DNA of 64,000 bases from NCBI GenBank assembly GCA_016081115.2, contig CM071931.1:17336317-17400316 (forward strand), given 5' to 3'. This DNA comes from Rehmannia glutinosa (lineage: Eukaryota > Streptophyta > Magnoliopsida > Lamiales > Orobanchaceae). The notes under the pieces were generated by a model, which worked only from the letters and a program-made list of their open reading frames with translations, was not told the origin of the DNA and did not search any database. A program made the translations under genes and the position numbers. Below are positions 54,916 to 64,000 of this stretch, piece after piece (position 1 is the first letter of the stretch; every line of letters starts with the position of its first letter).

Positions 54916-56310
54916 ACCAAGGTGAAATTAGATTTGCTCGCGCCATTCAAAGAAGTTAAGCCCATTATACCTGGAATAGATGAAGCATGCGAATGAAGAG
55001 AAATGGGAATAAGTACTACACTTAAAATAGTTGATTGATCATTAATGCTTTGAGATGACTTTATATCGATTCAGATAAGACAATAAATATATATTGAAAT
55101 TTTCATTTGGGTGATCCAACAATGCACTACATTAACACAATTGATGCTAAAAGTTGAGTTCACATTATTGGTAATTAAATATACTCTAACTAGACATGCA
55201 TGCTATCTTTGGATATACTAAACACATCTAATCAAATATATATCCACGATTATGTTCTTGATTGTAAAAATAATTGATCAACCTTTGGGCGTCCCATAAA
55301 TATTCTCTAATCAATGAAACTTTAATATACCCACCACAAAATTATCATGCCATTTCGATTAGTAGCATCACATAATCATGGGTAATTGAAAATTTATTTA
55401 ATTTAACATCTATAAGTACTTTCTAACTTAGCCACTATGGTGACTAACAAATTATTCATAATATAGACGTCATATTAAATAATAAATACTATACTAAAAA
55501 ATAGGCTTAATGGTTAGGCCACTTTGATGGCTAACTAATCATCTGTCAGATAAATTCAAATATAAATCTAAGCATTTGAATTACGAAGAAATCATAATTA
55601 CAGTTGCATCACATATATACGCATTGTGCAATCAAATAATAAACATAACATGTATATGAATAAATGATACACATTACATTAAGCCATGTAAGCATCATCA
55701 GTTTATATAATTCAAACAATACTGATGACGATTAAGTAGAAGAGATAATAACTTAACTGTCATTACTAATGTAATCATGAAGACTTTTAATCTGGAACAA
55801 CATATCTATACCAATTCATGCCAAAAGCACAAGCATATAAACTAATCTGATATTGCATAGTGGAGTCCAACAATCTAAACTTGCATCATTGCATGTCCTC
55901 ATCATTACAAGATTCAATCATGCATAGCCATATGAATTCAAGTTCAGTATTTTCACATGCTAAATATATGAGAAATTTAAAGAATCTCAATCATGATAAG
56001 GGAGTTGTGGATAAAACAAAATCTGCAGAGATAAATATTCATACGGAAATTTCATGTGGAAAATTGACTACTCAAATACTTCAGGCCCAAATCAAATTGA
56101 ATTAGCATAATTGTCATCAAGTCCGTAACTTGCAGTGGAAACATTATAAACATATATATATATATATGAGAATAATCATACTTTTCATTAAAAGGAATAA
56201 CTCCAGCGGAATATCAATGATATTGAAATTCATAAATCAACATAGTTTGTAGCAGAAAACTTTCGACAGTCTGCAGACTTGATAATATTAACTGGAAAAT
56301 CATGAGTTCT
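54916..56310 (-). other. Leader region of the copia fragment, no gene
   Basis: AT-rich and without a recognisable coding region. It lies between the putative primer site at 56316 and the gag frame, and would be the unusually long 5' leader of the copia fragment, or includes unrelated insertions. Confidence 0.4.
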
Positions 56311-56832
56311 TAAATCCGGGCTTTGATACCACATTTAAGCATAATTTTACATAAAATTGAAGAAACAAAAATCGAATCCCGAATCTTTAACTTTATAATT
56401 CTCACAATTAATTTGTAATCAGGGTACTAACCTTGAGAAGCCATGTCTTTCTTTTGTTGAAAATGGAAGAAACCACTTTCTCTCTCTTGGCCTTTGTTAA
56501 TCCCACATAACAATAATTTTTCAGTGATTTATTTTCCAGTTATGAATGAGTTCTATTATAGGCAGAGAGAGGACCGATTTCTGATAGTAGTTATCTGCCA
56601 ATAATTATTCTGGCAGAAATGTTCTCAAGACACGTTCTATCAACGTGTGTAGAGGTGGAACAGAAACCACCTCTTATCTAGTCAGTTAAGACTTATCTGA
56701 TAACTTATTTATTTAAATCATTAATTAAATATTTAAAATTCATCATTTAAATAATTAAATTCTTAATTATTTGCACGTGGGCCAAATAGTAATTTTACAT
56801 TTTCTCTCTAGTAAAACGTTACAATTAAAAAG
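56311..56832 (-). repeat. Putative primer site and 5' LTR of copia fragment
   Basis: On the minus strand TGGTATCAAAGCCCGG at 56315-56330 matches the initiator-Met tRNA primer site of copia elements with one change. The sequence to its right, up to about 56832, would be the 5' LTR. A stretch with AACGTGTCTTGAGAAC and a leader-like region fits this, but I see no second LTR, so the outer boundary is a guess. Confidence 0.4.
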
Positions 56833-57296
56833 TGTTATAAACAAAGAAATTTTTTTATTCCATTGCTTATCTTGATGTATTTTTTGACAGCGAAATAGAC
56901 GTATGTAAACTTGAAAGCTGAGTTATAAGAAAAGAAAATTGTTAATTCCATTATGAGGGAAAAACAAATTATGACGTCTTTTCTTTGCAACCATCATATT
57001 CACGTAGAGTATTATTACTAACCTCCAAAGTATTCACAGAGAATCCAGCAAAACATATTACTCTACACAACCACACTTTCCCACACCATCCGCTGCATCC
57101 AACCATTACTTTCCCATTCTTGTTTTCTTCTTTATGAATCAACCTACAAGAAATTAAAAAAAAAACAAAAGCATTCGTGCTAGTAGCAAACAATAACATT
57201 TAAAGACTAAAAAAGTCGAGAAATACGATGGACAAAATATATTATACTAAAAACATACTCTACTAATTTGTGATCACCAAGTTAGTAATTGATACA
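56833..57296. other. Intergenic, dispersed repeat copy
   Basis: Contains the second copy of the short repeat seen at 52560-52745. No coding region with a recognisable domain. Confidence 0.4.
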
Positions 57297-57546
57297 AGTG
57301 AAATCAACATGTATAGAAAAGAAAATCTAACAATCAATATAGACTCAATGGTCTTCAGGAAAGTTAACTATAAGAAAAAGTGTCTATGGTTGTATATAGA
57401 GCTTCACATCTCAAATTCCGTGGAAATCAACATACATAGAAAAGAAAATCTAACAATCAACATAGACTAAATGTTCTTCAGAAAAGTTAACTAGAAGAGA
57501 AAATGTCTAAGCTTGTATACAGAGTTTCACAGCTCAAATTCTGTGG
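57297..57546. repeat. Two-copy tandem repeat, unit about 125 bp
   Basis: 57297-57421 and 57422-57546 are head-to-tail copies sharing GAAATCAACAT, AGAAAAGAAAATCTAACAAT, AAGTTAACTA and TTCACA(T/G)CTCAAATTC, with about 10% differences. Confidence 0.8.
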
Positions 57547-57755
57547 AATAATAATGAGAGTTCAACCTGAAGGCAAATAGAGACATGGCACAACTATTAA
57601 TTTCATATAATATAGTGAAAAAAAACAATGGTATAACAAAAATTTTATTCATCTCAATCTGGAACAATGTCTTTGTAGACTCACAAAATAAATGAAAGTT
57701 TGACGTATAAAGGCAAAAAAGTCATCTAATTATCCTAAATAAGCATACTTGCATT

Positions 57756-58499
57756 TAGGGGTGGGCATCGGGTCGGGTAGTTGGGTATTCGGGTTTTCGG
57801 GTCGGGTACCCGAATTTATTGGGTAGCAAATATAGCTACCCGTCTTCGACCCGATAATATCGGATACCCGACTTTTCGGGTACCCGAAAAATCCGGGTAC
57901 CCGACCGATCGGGTTTTGGGTACCAAATTTTTACTTTTCTCCTTCTTATAAGGTCTTGAGCCCCTCCCCAAAAAAAAGTATGATGTCGGCTAAAGTAACA
58001 TCACATGGGTTTGGGCACCCAATTTGATTAATCTATATATTAAAAAAAAATTCAGAAGACAAAGGCTAGTGGGTAAAAAGACAAAGGCTACCCAGCTTTT
58101 TCAAACAACTCACAAGAACATAATTACATAAACCATCTTCTCTACCATACAATTACACAAAAACAACACGTCGTCGCTTACCTTCTACTTCCTAGTCAGG
58201 CTCGCTGCTGCCACGCCGTGAAGTGGAGAGTTAAAATCAGAGATTCTGAAGAGTGAAGACAGAACTTAAGCTTGGCCTCAACCATTTCCCCTTTTCTTTG
58301 TTCTGTTTTTCAAAAATAGCGGGTACCCGATCGGGTAATCGGGTGATAATTACACTACCCGATCCCTGACCCGCTTTATTAAGTTTGGGTATCGGGGTAC
58401 CCGCTAATCGATTTTTTTCAAAAAATACCCGCCCCAATCGGGTATTACCCGATCGAGTCGGCCGGGACCCGACTACCCAAGCCCGAATGCCCACCCCTA
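57756..58499. mobile_element. hAT-type non-autonomous element
   Basis: 744 bp with a 13-bp perfect terminal inverted repeat, TAGGGGTGGGCAT and ATGCCCACCCCTA, and a perfect 8-bp target duplication CTTGCATT (57748-57755 and 58500-58507). The subterminal 150 bases on each side are packed with GGGTACCCG and GGGTCGGG words, likely transposase-binding sites. No transposase. Open frames at 58237-58654 are produced by these repeats. Confidence 0.9.
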
Positions 58500-58507
58500 C
58501 TTGCATT

Positions 58508-58937
58508 ACTTACAATTTCTCTCGTATATGGGAACTGTGGGATTGTTGCACTCAATATGTTGGAACTCGGTTGTCGAAAAGTAACACCACCATGTCACAA
58601 GAACAAATAAAGTACTTAGAATATCGCAAGTGCGTGCGAGCAAACATTTCATAGATAACTAATATTAAATGGAATCTCACCGATAAATTGTTGTATGAGA
58701 AACTCTAACATTAAAAATTCTTTTCAACTAAATCGTGTCAAATACATCTTAATGCAATATAAGTAATCATCCAAGCACGTAAAAATCTCGGAAGGCTGTG
58801 CAGATTCAAATATCATCAGGAATTGAACTACTCAAGCTATTATTTCGAACATCACCGCACACAAAGAAATGCACTTGTTAGTTCGCATATGCTCTAAAGG
58901 CATGATATTGGGAGATTTAAATGATTAGAAGGGTAAG
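58508..58937. other. Intergenic flank of element D
   Basis: No gene seen. The last five bases (58933-58937, GTAAG) should be the left copy of the target duplication of element D. Confidence 0.4.
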
Positions 58938-60414
58938 TGTTCGCCTTATTTTTAGCTTCACCGCATGTGTACGATGTAGTTTATAGAATATGGTTAGCAA
59001 GGTCGAATCTACAGAGACTAATAAATTAGTGTACTAAGTATTGAGATTGTAATAGTCTTATTTTTATCTAGACGATCGAAATTTGATGAATTGTTTATAA
59101 AACTAAGACAAGAATTTATCCTAAAAAGACAAAGTAAAAGTTGATTGAAAGATCAAGGAGATGAATGGATTCCAGGGTTATGGTTTCAGTTAATTCCTCT
59201 CTTGAATCTGATTAATCAAAACCAAAGTTATTATTATTCTTCCCTATAAGACAATCACGAACGTATTTTATCCTCTCTCTCGAGATGTATATAAAAACAT
59301 TGATTGGATTATCTATGCTAGCATCTCTACTCAACATAAAATATCCAATTCCCAAAAGCACAAAAGATAAATAATCCTCACAAATAGTTACAGACTTCTC
59401 AATCATGCAAATATTCATGTCAACTACTCAAAGATCTAGTATTGAAACTCATCTCTCGAATTATGAATCAATACATCAAAACAAGTTAAACCAAAGGCCT
59501 TTTGATAAAACAAGAAATAAAATAGAGTACTCGAATAGGGTTTAAAAATAATAACTTCAATTGCAATTAAACATCAAACAAAAGTATGCATTAACCTAAT
59601 CCCAAACCCCAGAATCACAAGGTGTTTAGCCAAACATGGGAATTAAACAATTCATAGACAAACTATTCAAGTTCATGTCTAACTAATCGAAAGTAAAAGA
59701 TACTATGGAATGAGAAAACTCAGGGATGTCGATGATCTCTCTATCTATCTTCAATCCTCAAGCATGTGGTTGTGACCTCGATCAATCTCTCGAATCCTCC
59801 AGTAGAAGGTTGCTCTTTTTGTTTGCTTTATAGGGCAAAAATCAGTGTGTCTTTGTTTGGGGCCGCCTCGTTTCTTTTTATAAGCCTGTTGGGTCAAAAC
59901 CTGATTAGAATTCGTCAAAACCTGACTTTCCCGCACAGACGCACGGGCCGTGCGATGACGCACGACCAGCCCGTGCGTCAGGCCGTAGGAATAATCTTTT
60001 GCTAAATTGACGCACGGGCCATGCGTCCTAGCACGACCAGGTCATGCGCCATGCCGAAGGACCTCTCTTCACTTGGTGATCACGCACGGGCCATGCTATA
60101 GGCACGCACGCTTGCTTGCCCTGCGCCCTAAATACGTATCTTCTTCGTTCCTTTCCGTTTCTTGCCCGGTTCATTTGACTTCTTCTCGATTCGACTCCAA
60201 ACATCATATATTCGCTCAATTATTGGCGGTCCTTTACCGCAATGCTCTGATTTATCACCAAAATGCTACAAATATCGTTTAATTCCTACAAAACGAGCAA
60301 AACGTAATACCTTTTCCACTTTTTAAGAATATCGCCCATTTTACTCAGTTAACGCATGCATATAAACTTATTCTAACAAAAATTAAGCCCAAATTACATG
60401 TAAAACTCATACCA
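58938..60414 (-). repeat. 3' LTR of element D
   Basis: 1477 bp, TGTTCGCC to CATACCA. A GC-rich block at about 59935-60120 has repeated ACGCACGGGCC and CACGACCAG words, and the palindrome GCACGGGCCGTGC at 59942-59954. The block occupies the same relative place as the GC block in the LTRs of element A and in 19395-20916. Confidence 0.85.
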
Positions 60415-60432
60415 TCCAAACCCCCAAACTTA
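60415..60432 (-). other. Polypurine tract of element D
   Basis: On the minus strand TTTAAGTTTGGGGGTTTGGA runs directly into the LTR, the same AAGTTTGGGGGT core as in element A. Confidence 0.85.
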
Positions 60433-61890
60433 AACTGTTGACAGTCCCGGTCAACGCTTTATAAACAAGACGAAACACAAATGGGAGTAATGAAGGGCAA
60501 TCAAGAACAACACATCAAAATTCCTGCCGTTTATCCATATGCGTCAAGCAATAAATCAACCAAGCCTCGAACATCTAACACATAAAACATGTCAATTAAA
60601 ACTATGGCAAATGCTTCGAATCACGACTCTCACAGATCAAGTGTATACTCTCATCTCAAGTGTATAAGGGACGTGTTTACACTCAAATCACATCAATGTT
60701 GAAGAATTACCATAAGAATGCAAATCGTCTCACATCTCCGCCACTCGAATGTATGCTATTCATAAATCAAAAAAGACTTTTTCATTTGGTTGTAATGAAG
60801 GCTCTTTGGTTAGGGTGGGGAAATATGGAAAAAGTGACTCAAACTCAAGCGTATAGACTGGTAAGCACATCTTTCATTCAATCAATTATTTTCATTCAAA
60901 CCCAATATGCTACCCCAATCACCTCTCGTTCTTATCAACTTTTCGTATCCCTTTTTTTTTTCTTCTTTTATAGACTTCACTTTCTTTCACCTCACATCAC
61001 AAATTCCAGCCTACAATTTCATTCAAAGCAAACTCATCTATAAAGTCGATTTATTTTTCTTTTTTTTTTCAACTCTTTCATGAGTATTCATCCTTTCTTT
61101 CTTCTTTTATTCCAATCAACCAACACTTGCACAATTAGCTAAATTCTTGACAACCTCCCATTCAACCTCATTCAATCCCCTTACTCAATGCTATATGCTC
61201 AAGTCTAGGGTAACATATATATCAAGTTTAAGGCTTGAAATGTGGCTATCAAAAATTAGGCAACAGGCTCAAATTGGCTTACTAGGGAATTCAATGTCAT
61301 TAGGTAGGCAAAAGGCTTGAAAGGCTTAACAAAAATGGCCTTAAATCATTTTCATAAATCGCATACAACATGTGGCTTTGACAGAGATACCAGAGCAAGT
61401 TCTAGAATTCAAACCACATGAATGACACACTCAATCAACAAACAAGACTGCATAATATGAAAGCAATAAAGGCTCAAAGCTCATAGGCTTGCAATTGCGT
61501 AATTCAAAGCATAACAACCATGTTCTCAATATTCACATGCTCCATATCATCTATTCTCAACACGATCAACTCACACTCAACACCCAATTCAAAACAACAC
61601 AAACTATTTCAAAGATGTTCCCAAGGTCACAACAAACACCACAAAAACAGTCAACTCACTCCCTAAAGACCTAATAAAGCAATAAACGTGCTAAAACTGA
61701 AAACATGCGTCTCATGCAATGCAACCTACATGCTCTAAATGCAACTATATGAATGCAAAATATTTTTTTTTGTTTTTTTTCACCACACCCTTCAAATCAA
61801 AATAACTATCTCTCGCCCCAAACTTGAATGGAATTATATTGCATAGAAAAGAAGATAGAATTTCCAAGAAAAGTGTGGAATGGACGTGAC
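60433..61890 (-). other. 3' UTR of element D with PPT-like copy
   Basis: About 1.45 kb without a gene. On the minus strand a second polypurine-like motif, TTCAAGTTTGGGGCGAGAG, lies at about 61812-61830, some 60 bases behind the ORF3 stop. Pyrimidine and T runs occur at 60950-61070. Confidence 0.6.
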
Positions 61891-63288
61891 TCACTGCGGG
61901 GGTGGCGGCGGAAAGTAGCCCTGGGAGATGTGCCACATGTGTATCTGATGCATCATCTGCATCATCTCCAGGCTCCTCTGTTCCTGCGCTATGCTCCTTT
62001 GCTCTTGTTCCGTCCTAAAAGTATGGAACTCATCCTGGTGCTGCCGGAAGTCATCCCGGTGCTTGCATGCTCTCCTCAAGAGCAAATAATCTATCATGGT
62101 AATCTGGCCCCCCGCGCTCCTCACCCTGGTGAGAGCTCTCAGGTATGTCGGGCACCCCTTGGTGGAACCCTTGCTCGAAACCCCTTTTCTGTCTGTCATA
62201 CTCCATCGCCTCAACTACCAAATCATCCTCATCAGGCAACCTGGCGATCCTTCACCTTTTTCGCGCAATCATGGCCTCCATAACTCTGGTATGCGCCTCA
62301 GAGTTCATAAAGTAATTGGCCTGATCATTCATATTGGCCACAGTCGTGAGTGGCAGGTTAGGAAGTGGAAAGGCGGGTCCGACCCTTTGTTGGAAGAGGT
62401 GCATGTCCTCTTCTTCCATAATAATTTTCATTTGGCGTAGGGCCGCCATGTTGATCCTCCTACTGCCCTCAATTGGTTCTAAACCTCTCAAATCCACATT
62501 AAAATGCCGAGCAATGGGAGTGATCATCCCTCCAATCAAAATCATGCCACTTGGTTGCTTGGCCACATATTCAACATGTTCCGCAAAATGGGTCGCCGTG
62601 TTATAGGGGGTACAGGTTAGCATACACCACAGTATATAGAGCTCCCAAACTTGCATACCCCTATTATTATGCCGAGCAAAGACATAGTGAGCCATGACCT
62701 TCTGAATATACCTGAAAACCGGATTCCAGAGTGATGATGCTTTAGCCGCGCGTGCCTCGTAGAGCATGGGGCCTGTCTCCGGCATCTAAACTAATAATCA
62801 CCAGAAATCATACTGGCTATAGCGCTCCGCATTTTTGTAAAAGGCATTAGTAGGCACCCCTAAAATGACATTGAGTTGGGCGATAGATAAGCGCCTCCAC
62901 TCGTTGCCCAACAGAAAATGCACCTCATAGGGCTCGTAATTTCCTCCCTGTTTATAGACATCAATTGTGTTGAGGAATTCAAGCGTGAGTTTCTTGTAAG
63001 TCGGCCGCTTCCCTCGCATGAAAATGGTCCACCCAACTCTTTCAAATAACTGCTAGACATCATCGCGTATCCCAAGAGTTTGGGTACACTCGTCATCGGG
63101 GTATCGCGTCGGTGCTATTGGTTGGGTGACCAGATTATTCCATCGCTCCAATTCATTGAATTCACTGGCTTCAGTAAGAACAACCCCGTAAGCCATGGGG
63201 CTATCCGGGTTCACTTCTTGCGGTGCGACTTCGGCTGCGGCCCCCCTTGGGCGTCTCCCCTACCCTGTTGGTTTCTTCGTTTGGCCAT
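61891..63288 (-). pseudogene. ORF3 (additional ORF behind integrase), element D
   Basis: From ATG at 63286-63288 it encodes a basic start (MAKRRNQQGRGDAQGG) that meets a stop after about 25 codons. The frame is then shifted. 62798-63019 reads RPTYKKLTLEFLNTIDVY and EPYEVHFLLGNEWRRLSIAQ, LNVILGV, in the style of the ATHILA ORF-1 family. 62252-62785 continues with FRYIQKVMAHYVFARHNN, WELYILWCMLTCTPYNTATH and GGMITPIARHFN. The C-terminus (61891-62214) has a glutamine-rich coiled-coil (FRTEQEQRSIAQEQRSLEMM) and a Pro run before the stop. No membrane anchor or signal peptide is seen, so env-like is not supported. Function unknown. Confidence 0.65.
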
Positions 63289-64000
63289 GAGATCAAATTT
63301 GTACCTAGCAAAACATATGTGAGATTCTGAACATGCCAAGTATAACAAGAATAAAATGAATTCAAGCCCAACAATTCATAAAAGTCATAATGTCTCTTCC
63401 CTACAATTTTAATCAACAATTAAGCTCCCAAGCCTAAATAACAATACAGTTGTAGAGAACCATAGCCACTAACACCCTAAACGTCCAAGCTCATGCAAGA
63501 TTCATCATCAGTTCATCAAATATGCCTCAATTCAATTAAGCCCACAAGGTGTTCGATAATATGCTTCATAGAATAATTCAAGTTAATCAAAGCAATTCAA
63601 GTACAACATGCTCCATATAACAATCCCCGATGCTAATTCAACAAGAATTCGAATAAAGCGTGTAAAACTTACCAAAAATCCGAAGAACTTGCAAAGAGAA
63701 GGAATTGTAAGCCCTAGTGTGTTTCTCCAACTAAACCTCAAGCAAAGACAAAATTAAAGCAAGATTTTAATGCAATGTGGTGTGGGTGTTGGCTTTTCAA
63801 TGAAATTTGCGTGTAAAATCGAAGATTGGAGAAGTGGGGTGAGAGATTTTTTCGAATTAGGGCGCAAGGGAGCTTTGAAGAGTGAAAAAAACAGACTATT
63901 TTGCGACCTAATATATGTATCAGCTGACAGACGCATGGGCCGTGCGCCTCGCATACGGGTTACCTGTGATTCATGCCGTAGGAATTTTTCGAAACCTTTA
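63289..64000 (-). promoter_or_regulatory. Leader module of ORF3, element D, with candidate intron
   Basis: On the minus strand a donor GGTAAGTTTT begins the intron at 63672 and an acceptor TTTTGCTAG ends it at 63305, predicting 368 nt. The ATG lies 17 bases downstream of the acceptor. Upstream is a pyrimidine-rich leader (CTCTCACCCCACTTCTCC) and, at the edge of the window (63930-63985), the words ACGCATGGGCCGTGCG and GCCGTAGGAAT. Both words also occur in the GC block of this element's own LTR. The arrangement parallels 7420-8261 in element A. Confidence 0.5.

Larger units (their letters stand above)
58938..64000 (-). mobile_element. Element D: Athila-type gypsy element, 3' part, runs off the window
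   Basis: Minus-strand element of which only the 3' end lies in the window: 3' LTR (58938-60414), polypurine tract, 3' untranslated region, ORF3 and the beginning of the ORF3 leader at the right edge. Its LTR starts TGTTCGCC like the nested LTR at 19395, so both belong to one family. Pol and the 5' LTR should lie beyond 64000, with a GTAAG duplication at the far end. Confidence 0.85.

Noticed and set aside
1..64000. CRISPR arrays, rRNA genes, tRNA genes, organelle insertions or integrated pararetroviruses
   Set aside because: None was seen. The tandem arrays are contiguous minisatellites without spacers, and all reverse transcriptases fit Ty1/copia or Ty3/gypsy.

Overview
The window is nuclear DNA of a flowering plant, most likely a eudicot; the species cannot be named from sequence alone. 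It is AT-rich, has spliced plant-type genes, and is built almost entirely of nested transposable elements around one intact host gene.

Layout: (A) 460-12168 (+) is a complete Athila-type Ty3/gypsy element with 1.5 kb LTRs, TSD ATTAT, a tRNA-Asp-type primer site, broken gag-pol and a third ORF behind integrase. 12.4-13.0 kb holds a hAT MITE and a small tRNA-derived SINE. 14.5-16.5 kb is a decayed plant-mobile-domain-like gene split by a CACTA element and by (B). (B) 16527-32129 (-) is a 15.6 kb Ty1/copia element, TSD GGTTA, with an extra ORF and a nested gypsy LTR between RNase H and its 3' LTR. 32615-33583 is a non-autonomous MULE. (C) 34399-42922 (-) is a gag-only Tat-like gypsy element, TSD ATAAT, carrying a CACTA in one LTR, a hAT inside a hAT, and two minisatellite arrays. 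43.2-46.0 kb is a Pack-MULE-like segment with a U-box gene fragment.

The host gene at 46069-51801 (+) encodes a plastidial lysophosphatidic acid acyltransferase (LPAT1/BAT2 type), with MITEs in and near it. 52.8-56.8 kb holds a CACTA end and a copia gag/protease fragment; 57756-58499 is a hAT element with a perfect 8-bp TSD. (D) from 58938 to beyond 64000 (-) is a second Athila-type element: 3' LTR, polypurine tract, 3' UTR and ORF3.

The most interesting pattern is that the three large retroelements A, B and D carry an additional ORF downstream of pol that looks like a separate transcription unit. A and D have a GC-rich motif shared with their LTRs, a leader with a candidate 370-410 nt intron and a basic N-terminus; B has its own TATA box and leader. 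A and D also repeat a polypurine-tract-like motif just behind this ORF.

The LPAT1 exons read without a frameshift, whereas the transposon ORFs and LTR pairs differ by many small indels, often in GC-rich or CG/CHG contexts. Some of this damage may be consensus error in methylated repeats rather than mutation.
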